A DNA stretch of 9,497 nucleotides. It comes from Ignavibacteria bacterium. GTDB taxonomy: Bacteria > Bacteroidota > Ignavibacteria > Ignavibacteriales > Melioribacteraceae. Position 1 is the stretch's first letter, and the number at the start of each line of letters is the position of its first letter. The stretch is from contig QILJ01000326.1 of assembly GCA_003233295.1 (NCBI GenBank), forward strand, positions 1-9,497. Direction: 5' to 3'. The position numbers and the translations under genes were made by a program. The notes beneath the pieces are model-generated. The model ran no database searches and was not told where the DNA came from. It saw only the letters and a program-made list of their open reading frames with translations. Shown here piece after piece: positions 1 through 7,109 of the stretch.

Positions 1-943
1 CTCCAGGACTATAAGAAACAGGGTAAAGATCTCCATCCTCGGGTAGTGTAGAGCCGATCAGAACAATTTTATTTTTGAATATTCCGGATTGTAGCAGCCC
101 AACATCCGGGTCATCCCACGAGTTAATATCCGTTTCATAATAGATCTCATCTGACGTTTTAAAATCTTCATCATCCAATACTTCCGTAAAATTAAAATAC
201 TTGAATGATCCGCTAGGGCCATAATAATTTATCAGCATTGACGACTTATCATATCGAGGAATCTTTCTACCGTATTGTTCAAAATAGCCATCTTCAATCG
301 ATGCAATTGCATTCGGTTTTAGCCCAAAGTATTTATTAAGAACTGCAAACCCGAATGTAGGCAATACTTTTTTATTAGCATCGGAAATAACAAACGGCTC
401 ATAACGCCGGTAAATACCATCCTCGTCGCTTCCTGTCTGTACTATCCCAATTGAACTATCGGCAGCAATAAATTTATTTCTATAATTGTACGAATGATCA
501 GTTATCGAATAACTTCCGTTTTGATGCTGTGCTTCAGCATTTATATCTAATACTCCTGCAACCACAACATTTTTTGATGCTCTTATTGCCTGTAAAAGAG
601 CTTCATCATTCTCAGGAGAATACTTATCATCGTTAGCCATTATAACATCGATACCAACAGCTTTTACACCGGCATCTTTCAAGTGGGAAACTACTTTTGC
701 AAAATATGATCGGGGCCAAGGCCAAGTATTCATAGGGTTTGGAATCTGATCATAATCAGTTTGTGATATTCCTAATATTAAAACATCAGCAGATTTTTTA
801 ATTAATTTACGTCCACGGTTTAAAAATCTTGCATCGATATATTTAAGCTCTAAATCTTTTAACGGTTTTATTGAAAAGAAAATTTCTTGTGTTATAACGA
901 TCACGATATTGAGAATATCCGGATATTTTATTTTTAATTGCAT
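1..943 (-). CDS. CHASE2-domain sensor protein, 3' part missing (possibly an adenylate/guanylate cyclase)
   Basis: I translated this frame from the minus strand. It stays open for 314 codons and runs off the left edge. The ATG at 943 directly follows an in-frame TGA, so it is the earliest possible start. It lies 15 nt after the barrel gene, with no clear Shine-Dalgarno sequence. The product matches the extracytoplasmic CHASE2 sensor domain over about residues 28-314: LKDLELKYIDARF (28-40), an ILGI strand (56-59), WPWPRS (74-79), AGVKAVGIDV (91-100), DEDGIYRRYEPF (173-184), INYYGPSG (238-245) and NKIVLIGST (291-299). In known CHASE2 proteins the next segment leads into transmembrane helices and a cytoplasmic output such as a class III cyclase, kinase or phosphatase. 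That part is not visible here, so the cyclase assignment is only a guess from family habit. The N-terminal membrane segment (about residues 10-26) is short and interrupted by Gln and Glu, which is odd. It is probably the last gene of the four-gene operon in this window. Confidence 0.88.
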   Translation of the reverse strand, partial: MQLKIKYPDILNIVIVITQEIFFSIKPLKDLELKYIDARFLNRGRKLIKKSADVLILGISQTDYDQIPNPMNTWPWPRSYFAKVVSHLKDAGVKAVGIDVIMANDDKYSPENDEALLQAIRASKNVVVAGVLDINAEAQHQNGSYSITDHSYNYRNKFIAADSSIGIVQTGSDEDGIYRRYEPFVISDANKKVLPTFGFAVLNKYFGLKPNAIASIEDGYFEQYGRKIPRYDKSSMLINYYGPSGSFKYFNFTEVLDDEDFKTSDEIYYETDINSWDDPDVGLLQSGIFKNKIVLIGSTLPEDGDLYPVSYSPG

Positions 944-958
944 TCATCGTAATGCAAG

Positions 959-3394
959 TTAAAAATTATATCTAACAGTTAAACCTGCAATTGAATTATT
1001 ATAACTCCGAGTCATGTTGTAATATCTCATTTGTAAACGCAGCCATAAGTTTTGGATCAATTGGTATGAAGTGATAAAGTCAAGCGATTGACGTTCAAAA
1101 TCACCATAACTTGGACTAAAATAAAGTGACAACTCAAGATTATCTTGAAGCATTCTATATTTACCGCCAACCGAAAAAGTTATGTATTTGTATCTTACTA
1201 AAGAAATTTCACTGTCGTAGTATATGACACTTAAAGAAGTAAGAAAACTGCTTGTCCAATAGCTGTTCAGTCCAAAAGATGTTGAAAGATAATTAGCATC
1301 GGATTTATAATATCCAAAATCGTTCCTATCAGAAGCAATAAACCCTAAAGTTGCATTATGTCGAACCGGGAGATTAAAACCGTATCCAAGATTAACAGTA
1401 AAACGATTTGTTATATCGTCAACATTGATCCTTAGAGTATCGAGCGGGTCAACACCGTTTTGATTTTGATTCCTGATATAACCAACAGTAATATTGGGCA
1501 TATTCGCTTGCATGTAAAGAGATGCTGAAACTCTAAAAGTCTGAAAAGTTGTTGTAGACTGTTTTGTATTCTGAAGATTGTCATGAAGATTTTCATATCC
1601 AAGAGTTATAAAAAACTGGTCTCTTGCTAACCGGATTCTGTCATGAATATTATATCCTTGCAGATCGGTTCGTGTATACTCCTGACCAAAAGATTTGAAT
1701 TGACTACCCCGGTAAATATATGATCCCTTTAAATTATTCGAGAGATAATTCAGTTCTATAGTTCCCTCGGTTGCCAATGATGAAAGCTCGGTAAAATTAA
1801 GAGGCTCGATGAATTGATTGACCGTAATTATTGAACTGAAAGCCTGACTCAATTTTTTAAAAGTTTCGGCATCACCTCCCGTAACTCCCTCCGTTGAATA
1901 AATTGAATCGATCTGATCTTCTGTAAATGAACCGGTTGCTATATCAGAATTTAATATGCTGACTGCAGCTTCACCTTTTATCACAATCCTTCTGCTATCA
2001 AAGTTCATATTTAAGTCTACACCGGCAACTAAATTTTCCTGCGGTTTTGCTCCAAAGTTAATCGACTGCACATTATCTTTTGAATGAAGGAAGTTAAACC
2101 CGAACTGTATCTTATTTCTATTTCCAAAAGCCAATCTGCCTGCAAGCAGGTCTCTTCCATAAACACCAAACTCCACTCTGCCGTATGGGTTACCATATTT
2201 TGATGAATCTATCATTATAACATTAGAAACTAATGGTGTATTATCACGAGGATAAGTTTCCAGCAGATTTCCTTCAACACTTCTTCTCGTTTGTCCGTAA
2301 CTTCCTTGCAGAGTAACCCCGCCGAATTCAACCGAACCATCAATACCGCGCACTCTTTTACCGTTCAACAGCAGATCTGTATAACGCGGGTAGCTGTCTC
2401 CTCCGCGCAGATGAAGCCAATTATTCGATAAAGTCAACGAATACCTATTCTGTGGCTGCACATACGGGTTTTCCTCCGATGTTACATAACCATATCCTCT
2501 TAATCGCCAATTGTCATATTTCCCGCTGAGAGTAAGACCAATATTGTTATAGAGAGTTGATTGAGAATTAAAATTCTCATTTCTGATTTCACCAATAGCA
2601 CTACCTTTATAAGTAAACTTTTTACCTGCAGCAAACATTCCTTCAGTTCCGATTGCATTAAACTCCCTCATTACACTGTGATACAGATTCCCTTCTTTGT
2701 CATAGACTTCAATCTCGATTTTCTGAGGTCCGCTTTTCACTGTACCTGGAAAATTATCCGGGTAGAATAAAAGCAGATCTCCAGCAAACATTACCTTTGA
2801 GGATATATCTTCTCCATTTAATATTATCTTTGTTTTGGAAACATCAACTATATCGGGAACTTTAACGAGTGAAACCGAAATGAATAGATCACTAAGTGAA
2901 ACTGTTTCACCTTCCGCAGGACTTAGGATTAAAATCTCATTATCTTTTTCAGTTCTGTTATTCACTGTAAGATCGATCGGTTTTGCAAAATCAGGAACGC
3001 CCTGAGGGTAAGTCTCCCTCCCTCCGTTTGAAAGCCGAATAATCAAGTAGTATGAAAGCAGAGGTGCCGATATATCTTTACCTGGAATTTTATAAGTTGC
3101 GGTGTTCCCTATAATTTCCATATCTCTAACTTTGAAGTCAATATCCTGGAAAGATTTGTATACGATTTGAACACTAGTAATTGAAAGCGGGTTAGCAAGT
3201 TGTGCTGTTATCTCAACCGGACTGCCGGTCTTTAGTTCTCCGAATGTAACCGAGGAAATGTTATTACTGACTTGAGCAAATAATGAACTGCTGAAAAAGA
3301 TAAATACTACTATTTCCTTAATCTTATTCAACCTCAAGAATTTTGCACTCTTCGAGCCAAAACACTCATATTTTCTAACGTCCAAACTCCCCAT
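959..3394 (-). CDS. Large outer-membrane beta-barrel protein with two N-terminal Ig-like domains
   Basis: This 811-residue exported protein has a hydrophobic signal core at residues 27-40 ending SLFA|Q. Two Ig-like beta-sandwiches follow (about 45-146 and 152-248). From about 255 to the end there are alternating aromatic and polar strands ending RYNF, the usual pattern of an outer-membrane barrel with a C-terminal Phe. A conserved-looking block at 331-350 begins GGDSYPRY and ends RVRG. I recognise no named family and see no TonB box or plug domain, so substrate transport by the TonB route is not supported. The ATG at 3394 lies 7 nt after the FecR gene and has only a weak ribosome binding site. 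It gives an unusually long 26-residue n-region. A TTG at 3331 (residue 22) would give a normal 19-residue signal peptide, so the true start is uncertain. The context suggests the surface or outer-membrane part of an envelope system with the FecR and CHASE2 proteins. Confidence 0.8.
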   Translation of the reverse strand: MGSLDVRKYECFGSKSAKFLRLNKIKEIVVFIFFSSSLFAQVSNNISSVTFGELKTGSPVEITAQLANPLSITSVQIVYKSFQDIDFKVRDMEIIGNTATYKIPGKDISAPLLSYYLIIRLSNGGRETYPQGVPDFAKPIDLTVNNRTEKDNEILILSPAEGETVSLSDLFISVSLVKVPDIVDVSKTKIILNGEDISSKVMFAGDLLLFYPDNFPGTVKSGPQKIEIEVYDKEGNLYHSVMREFNAIGTEGMFAAGKKFTYKGSAIGEIRNENFNSQSTLYNNIGLTLSGKYDNWRLRGYGYVTSEENPYVQPQNRYSLTLSNNWLHLRGGDSYPRYTDLLLNGKRVRGIDGSVEFGGVTLQGSYGQTRRSVEGNLLETYPRDNTPLVSNVIMIDSSKYGNPYGRVEFGVYGRDLLAGRLAFGNRNKIQFGFNFLHSKDNVQSINFGAKPQENLVAGVDLNMNFDSRRIVIKGEAAVSILNSDIATGSFTEDQIDSIYSTEGVTGGDAETFKKLSQAFSSIITVNQFIEPLNFTELSSLATEGTIELNYLSNNLKGSYIYRGSQFKSFGQEYTRTDLQGYNIHDRIRLARDQFFITLGYENLHDNLQNTKQSTTTFQTFRVSASLYMQANMPNITVGYIRNQNQNGVDPLDTLRINVDDITNRFTVNLGYGFNLPVRHNATLGFIASDRNDFGYYKSDANYLSTSFGLNSYWTSSFLTSLSVIYYDSEISLVRYKYITFSVGGKYRMLQDNLELSLYFSPSYGDFERQSLDFITSYQLIQNLWLRLQMRYYNMTRSYNNSIAGLTVRYNF

Positions 3395-3401
3395 AACCTA
3401 T

Positions 3402-4118
3402 TTACTCTTCATCTGAATAGTACTCAACTTCAATTGTTCCCTCTTTAGTTTCTATTTTAATTTTCTCTAACGAGGATTTTTTTGTTTGTTTGAGTTTGTC
3501 CAGCATTTTGCCGGTCAGTTGCCTGATCTTGAAATATCCGTTAGGCTGCTGAACTGCAAAGTAACCCCCTTCAACAAATATTTTACTCTTAATCCCGATC
3601 AGTGATTCAACTTCGATCTTTCCTTCCGAACAGGCAATTGTTGATAAATTTTTATCGCCAACTTCAATAAAACCTTCAGTTCCTCTTATTGCTGCAACAG
3701 CAGTTGGAGTGGTGAATTTAAATTCTTCCGCTTCTTGTTTATTTATTTCAAAACCTACAAACCCTTTTTCAATTACCGTATTCTTATTCAGATTTTTATC
3801 CGACTGTTTGCCCAAAATATTCAGAATTGAATTTTCCCTGACTCTTAATAATCCGGAACCATCTGTGAACAACACTAATGCTAAAGAACGGAAACCTGTT
3901 TTAACCTGTTCCCCGCTGTTCAGAGGCATACCGGTTTTTGCCAATTCCCAATCGGAATCTTGGTTTACTCTGTGAGTTACATTTTTTACTATCTTTTTCA
4001 CCAATGCAATTGGCGTTTCATCATTGTTTTCGGCTGCGGCAATAAATGAAATCGAGATCGCAATTAGGAATAGTAAAGCAAAACTCTTTTTAACGATATT
4101 TCTCTTATTATGTCGCAC
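3402..4118 (-). CDS. Exported FecR-domain protein
   Basis: The 238-residue product has a signal peptide (positive RHNKR and KK, hydrophobic core 12-26, AAA|E cleavage near 29) followed by a FecR domain (about 36-150). Visible hallmarks are LNSGEQVKTG (66-75), LVLFTDGSGLLRV (81-93) with ENS at 95-97, and TTPTAVAAIRGTEGFIEV (136-153). The C-terminal tail is rich in Lys and Glu and ends in YYSDEE. Classical FecR is an inner-membrane regulator with a cytoplasmic segment that controls an ECF sigma factor. This one is fully exported and no sigma factor is near, so that role is unlikely. Stand-alone periplasmic FecR-domain proteins are thought to bind ligands or cell-wall material, but this is not proven. 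The start is GTG, fixed by a GAGGA ribosome binding site 6 nt upstream, and the GTG shares its first base with the TAG stop of the preceding gene, so translation is probably coupled. Confidence 0.9.
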   Translation of the reverse strand: MRHNKRNIVKKSFALLFLIAISISFIAAAENNDETPIALVKKIVKNVTHRVNQDSDWELAKTGMPLNSGEQVKTGFRSLALVLFTDGSGLLRVRENSILNILGKQSDKNLNKNTVIEKGFVGFEINKQEAEEFKFTTPTAVAAIRGTEGFIEVGDKNLSTIACSEGKIEVESLIGIKSKIFVEGGYFAVQQPNGYFKIRQLTGKMLDKLKQTKKSSLEKIKIETKEGTIEVEYYSDEE

Positions 4119-5266
4119 TATTTTTCCTCAAAATTTATGTTCGTAATCAAGTTTGGATATTGAACTAACTTTTCCAGAAGCTGAATAAACTCGGGATAGG
4201 TTAAAGTTCCACCGCTTTTTGTTGTAACCAGCATATCGTCAAATGTTATTTCTCCATTTCTCAATTTCCGCAGTAGTTCTTCAAGCGTTAAAATGAAATC
4301 ATCCAAGTTCCCTTGCTCTTCACTAGAAACATCAGGAGGATTGTTTTTCGTTTCATCTATTATCCTTTCAAACAGAATTATCATTTCATCAGAAACTTTT
4401 CTCCCCGATGTTGAGTTCGGATCTGTAATATTGAAATTAACGATATTTGAATAAAGAATATTCTGACCGCCAGGATTCGGGATTATTCCTCTTACTTGAA
4501 GTACGATCTCTTGCCCAGGTACTAATTCCCTATCGAGTAATTCGCGGAGGTTCACACTAGTTTTCAGTCCAACACTTTTATTATCAACTATCGGGTTACC
4601 TTTTTTCAAAGCTTCTTCTAAGGATTCATCTTTATTGGTTCTAACGTTAGCTAAAATGACGAAATCAGTTACACCTAAAACTTCCGACCAAGTTATTATT
4701 ACCCCGCCGGGATCATGATAACTGCCTGCAAGAGGCTGAATGATTTCAAGAGTTTGAGCCGGATTTACAAAACCAATTCCTTTTATGCCGAAATCAACAA
4801 TATCTTCATCAAGCAGATTATTGTTCAGATCATATACTTGTATTACTAATTTATATTGTCCGGTAGGTTTACCGTATTTTAGATTTTCTTCAACAAGATC
4901 ACTATCATAATCCGAATCATCAATTTGAATATCCGGATCGGTATTTATCTGGTCATTGTAAAAATTACGCGATTTGAACGGCTTTGTTTTGAAAGTGACT
5001 ATTGTCTGATAGCTTCCTTCTCCTGGTCTCTGCCAATTCAATATTCCTACAACTACAACATCAACACCATGAGGAAGAAGTTGTATTTGAAATATCCTGG
5101 GTGTTCCCTGAATAAAAGGATTAGTTAAGAAAGAAGCAAATGATATTTCCGGTAATGGTTCAAAAACATTTATTTTAGCTTTTACTTCCTTCTGAGCATA
5201 TAAAATATTTACATTAAACAGAATAAAGAGAATCAAAAATATGTAAGATTTTCTGGTTTTCATCAT
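4118..5266 (-). CDS. Secreted protein of unknown family with Ig/Fn3-like domains
   Basis: This is a 382-residue exported protein that I do not recognise. A signal peptide (core residues 8-23) ends LYA|Q at 24/25. Residues about 28-165 look like a beta-sandwich, with GQYKLVIQVYD at 136-146. Inside this is a very acidic stretch around 110-127 with seven Asp residues between 110 and 123. Residues about 172-285 look like a second Ig/Fn3-type sandwich, starting TLEIIQPLAGS and including ITWSEV. The last 90 residues are predicted mostly helical and acidic. There is no lipobox, protease motif or enzyme signature. The start is supported by AAAGGA 6 nt before the ATG; a second ATG follows immediately. 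It is the first gene of the four-gene run and overlaps the FecR gene by one base. A role as a periplasmic or surface partner of the FecR and barrel proteins is inferred from position only. Confidence 0.68.
   Translation of the reverse strand: MMKTRKSYIFLILFILFNVNILYAQKEVKAKINVFEPLPEISFASFLTNPFIQGTPRIFQIQLLPHGVDVVVVGILNWQRPGEGSYQTIVTFKTKPFKSRNFYNDQINTDPDIQIDDSDYDSDLVEENLKYGKPTGQYKLVIQVYDLNNNLLDEDIVDFGIKGIGFVNPAQTLEIIQPLAGSYHDPGGVIITWSEVLGVTDFVILANVRTNKDESLEEALKKGNPIVDNKSVGLKTSVNLRELLDRELVPGQEIVLQVRGIIPNPGGQNILYSNIVNFNITDPNSTSGRKVSDEMIILFERIIDETKNNPPDVSSEEQGNLDDFILTLEELLRKLRNGEITFDDMLVTTKSGGTLTYPEFIQLLEKLVQYPNLITNINFEEK
4125..4129 (-). promoter_or_regulatory. Ribosome binding site for the FecR gene, inside the preceding coding region
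   Basis: GAGGA lies in the last sense codons (GAG GAA) of the secreted-protein gene and is 6 nt from the GTG at 4118. It decides the GTG start, which forms a TAGTG stop-start overlap and suggests translational coupling. Confidence 0.7.
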
Positions 5267-5354
5267 AATTATTCCTTTATTAGATACAATTTAAGAATTT
5301 TAATGCTTAATCAACCTAAAAACTGATAAAACAGCTCATTATCCAAAATTCTTC

Positions 5355-5385
5355 TATAATTATGTTTCAAGCAAACAAAAATCAA
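5355..5385 (-). promoter_or_regulatory. Candidate promoter for the four-gene envelope operon
   Basis: In the 128-nt gap between the DUF3467 gene and the first operon gene, the minus strand carries TTG (5385-5383), 20 nt, then TAATTATA (5362-5355). This partly matches the Bacteroides-type TTG / TAnnTTTG boxes. An overlapping CATAAT (5364-5359) would be the -10 in a classical sigma-70 reading. The rest of the gap shows no convincing terminator for the DUF3467 gene, so read-through from it cannot be excluded. Confidence 0.25.
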
Positions 5386-5394
5386 GCCAAGTAG

Positions 5395-5706
5395 TTAATT
5401 GATCTTTTCCTTGTTCACATTTGAAAATCCAAATTGAGGATTTGCCTGTCCTTCAATTTTAATTTCACCGAATCTTGCTTCATATTTCTCAATGTTTTCC
5501 TGAAGAGCCTTTAATAACATTTTTGCATGCTGCGGGGTGGTTATAATTCTAGATTTTACTTTTGCCTTTGGAACACCAGGTACAACTCTTGTAAAATCAA
5601 TTATAAATTCTGCAGGTGAGTGTGTAATGATCGCTAAGTTGGAATAAGTTCCCTGAGCTACATCATCACCAAGTTCAATATTGATCTGTTGAGGTTTTTG
5701 CTCCAT
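5395..5706 (-). CDS. DUF3467 family protein
   Basis: This 103-residue protein matches DUF3467 along most of its length: YSNLAIITHSPAEFIIDF (21-38), a VPG with AKVKSRII region, TTPQHAKMLLKALQENIEKYE (starting near 56), then FGEIKI. It has no signal peptide or membrane segment and is probably cytosolic. The molecular function of the family is not known. It is common in Bacteroidetes and relatives; from memory, in some of them it lies beside RNA polymerase subunit genes, which is not the case here. AAGGA is 8 nt before the ATG and fixes the start. The terminator of the upstream TPR gene ends only 29 nt before the ATG, so the promoter is either squeezed into that space or overlaps the terminator, or the gene depends on read-through. 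The length is typical for the family. Confidence 0.92.
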   Translation of the reverse strand: MEQKPQQINIELGDDVAQGTYSNLAIITHSPAEFIIDFTRVVPGVPKAKVKSRIITTPQHAKMLLKALQENIEKYEARFGEIKIEGQANPQFGFSNVNKEKIN

Positions 5707-5735
5707 TTCAAATTTCCTTAAATTTTACTTTATAC

Positions 5736-5776
5736 AAAAAAAAGCCTGCAGTTCGTTTACATAACAAACTGCAGGC
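5736..5776 (-). terminator. Intrinsic terminator of the TPR-protein gene
   Basis: Read on the minus strand, GCCTGCAGTT (5776-5767) pairs perfectly over 10 bp with AACTGCAGGC (5753-5744). A further 3 bp can form inside after one mismatch, leaving a 5-nt loop. Eight T follow (5743-5736). It lies 22 nt after the TPR stop codon. The run of A on its other side is not preceded by a gene on the plus strand, so it acts for the minus strand. Confidence 0.93.
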
Positions 5777-5797
5777 AGAATAAATTTATACTATCCT

Positions 5798-6961
5798 TTA
5801 TTTGCTATATTGATCTGCTTTATCAAAAGCTTCTTTCGATTTTTCAGTATCACCTAAGTTTGCGTAAACTTTACCAACATAATTCCAAATTGCGGCATCC
5901 TTAGGATTGCTTTCTAAATATTTTTCTAATGCAGGAAGAGCTTCTTTGAATTTTTCCTTATAGGTCATATCATCCGAATTTTCCTGAATTGCTTTTTCCT
6001 GTAACTCTGCTCCCCACTTCAAATAGGCTACACCCAAATTATAGTATGCACTCGGATAATCACTTTTGATTTCAATTGCCTTTTTGAATTGTTCAACTGC
6101 ATCAGCATATTGGTTTGCACCCAATAATAATACCCCGTAATTATAGCGGTACTTTTCGTTCGTAGGATCTTTCTCAATTCCTTTTTTGAAAGTTACCATA
6201 GCAACATCCATTTTATTGGCTTCAACGTATGCGTTTGACAGCTGTGCAAGAATTGCCGAGTCCTCCGGATGCAGTTTATAACCCTCCTCAAGTAGAGCAA
6301 TTTCTTTATCATATATTTTCATTGCTTCTAAACTATCAGCAACGTTTTTTGAATCCTTGTAGGAATTCATTAGTACAATAGCTTGATTATTATATACTTT
6401 GGCTAAATCAATATAAGCATCGGCATCATGACTTAAGTCCAATATTTTTTTAAGAGGTGCTTCTAATTCATCTTCTCTTCCGGCATTGATCAATGAATAA
6501 ACTAAGTTTTTATAAGCGCCAACCGTATCAGGTTCACATATAATGGCATTCTGAAAACGGTCGATAGATCTATTAAAAAACATTTTACTGCTATCAGGGT
6601 CTTGTACTTTTGTTCCCCGATTAAAAAGACCCACACCTTTATTGAAGTTATCCTGCCATTGATATTTTTTGTAATCGTTAATTTCTTTGGCGAATTTTTT
6701 GCTTATCGCAAGTGATTTATCAAAATTTTCCATCATCCCCTTTAAATCACCTTGCTCACCCATTATATACCCAAGTAAGTAAAATCCTTCGTCACTCTTA
6801 GGATTTTTCGTTGTCTCTTTCTTTAATGATTCAATAGCCTTTGTATAATTCTTCTGCTGGATATAAAGTTTTGCGCTCGTCAATTCTGTTGAAGAACATT
6901 GAAAGGCAGTAAAACCAAAGACCATTCCGATTATGATCAAAAAACTTAGTGCTTTTTTCAT
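5798..6961 (-). CDS. TPR-repeat protein, probable lipoprotein
   Basis: The 387-residue product has a signal sequence (KKALSFLIIIGMVFGFTAF) followed by QCSS. The Cys at residue 22 probably takes the lipid, although Gln before it departs from the usual Gly/Ala/Ser. Tetratricopeptide repeats fill the rest, at about 27-90, 98-150, 225-325 and 340-385, for example DAVEQFKKAIEIKSDYPSAY and LGVAYLKWG. TPR arrays are protein-binding scaffolds; no catalytic domain is present. It is likely anchored in the envelope facing the periplasm, with an unknown partner. A GTG at 6964 is in frame, but GGGAG (6971-6967) sits only 2 nt from it and a normal 5 nt from the ATG at 6961, so I chose the ATG. It has its own strong terminator and is divergent from add, so it appears to be a single-gene unit. 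Confidence 0.9.
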   Translation of the reverse strand: MKKALSFLIIIGMVFGFTAFQCSSTELTSAKLYIQQKNYTKAIESLKKETTKNPKSDEGFYLLGYIMGEQGDLKGMMENFDKSLAISKKFAKEINDYKKYQWQDNFNKGVGLFNRGTKVQDPDSSKMFFNRSIDRFQNAIICEPDTVGAYKNLVYSLINAGREDELEAPLKKILDLSHDADAYIDLAKVYNNQAIVLMNSYKDSKNVADSLEAMKIYDKEIALLEEGYKLHPEDSAILAQLSNAYVEANKMDVAMVTFKKGIEKDPTNEKYRYNYGVLLLGANQYADAVEQFKKAIEIKSDYPSAYYNLGVAYLKWGAELQEKAIQENSDDMTYKEKFKEALPALEKYLESNPKDAAIWNYVGKVYANLGDTEKSKEAFDKADQYSK

Positions 6962-6966
6962 CACTT

Positions 6967-6971
6967 CTCCC
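6967..6971 (-). promoter_or_regulatory. Ribosome binding site deciding the TPR-protein start
   Basis: GGGAG on the minus strand is 5 nt from the ATG at 6961 but only 2 nt from the in-frame GTG at 6964, which favours the ATG. Confidence 0.6.
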
Positions 6972-7004
6972 GATTTCTTTTGTAAAAAAAATTTTTTTAA
7001 TAAG

Positions 7005-7035
7005 AAAACTTACGATTTTAGGTCTCGATAATCAA
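7005..7035 (-). promoter_or_regulatory. Candidate promoter of the TPR-protein gene
   Basis: Minus strand: TTG (7035-7033), 20 nt, TAAGTTTT (7012-7005), 43 nt before the ATG. The second box matches TAnnTTTG in all but the last base. The predicted leader then contains a symmetrical A/T tract (A8 then T7 on the plus strand, 6984-6998) before the ribosome binding site. Whether this organism uses Bacteroides-type boxes is inference. Confidence 0.35.
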
Positions 7036-7077
7036 GATGAATTTTAATGAAACTCCATCAAATAATCTATTCTTTAA

Positions 7078-7109
7078 TTGCTTTTACAATTCAAAAAGAA
7101 TATTTTTTG
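7078..7109 (+). promoter_or_regulatory. Candidate promoter of the add operon
   Basis: TTG (7078-7080), 20 nt, then TATTTTTT (7101-7108), a near match to TAnnTTTG with the same spacing as the divergent TPR promoter. A classical reading (TTGCTT, 17 nt, TATTTT) fits the same bases. The start site would fall about 19 nt before the ATG, leaving room for the AGGGGA ribosome binding site at 7122-7127. Confidence 0.33.

Noticed and set aside
840..947. ATG at 947 on the minus strand as the start of the CHASE2 gene
   Set aside because: It is out of frame with the CHASE2 reading and its frame stops after about 35 codons.
2561..2770. Short plus-strand open frame within the barrel gene
   Set aside because: It is fully covered by a well-supported coding region on the other strand; the same applies to 3709-3975 and 4925-5128.
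5316..5336. Possible terminator after the DUF3467 gene (CTG...CAG followed by T run on the minus strand)
   Set aside because: The stem has only 3 bp, too weak to call.
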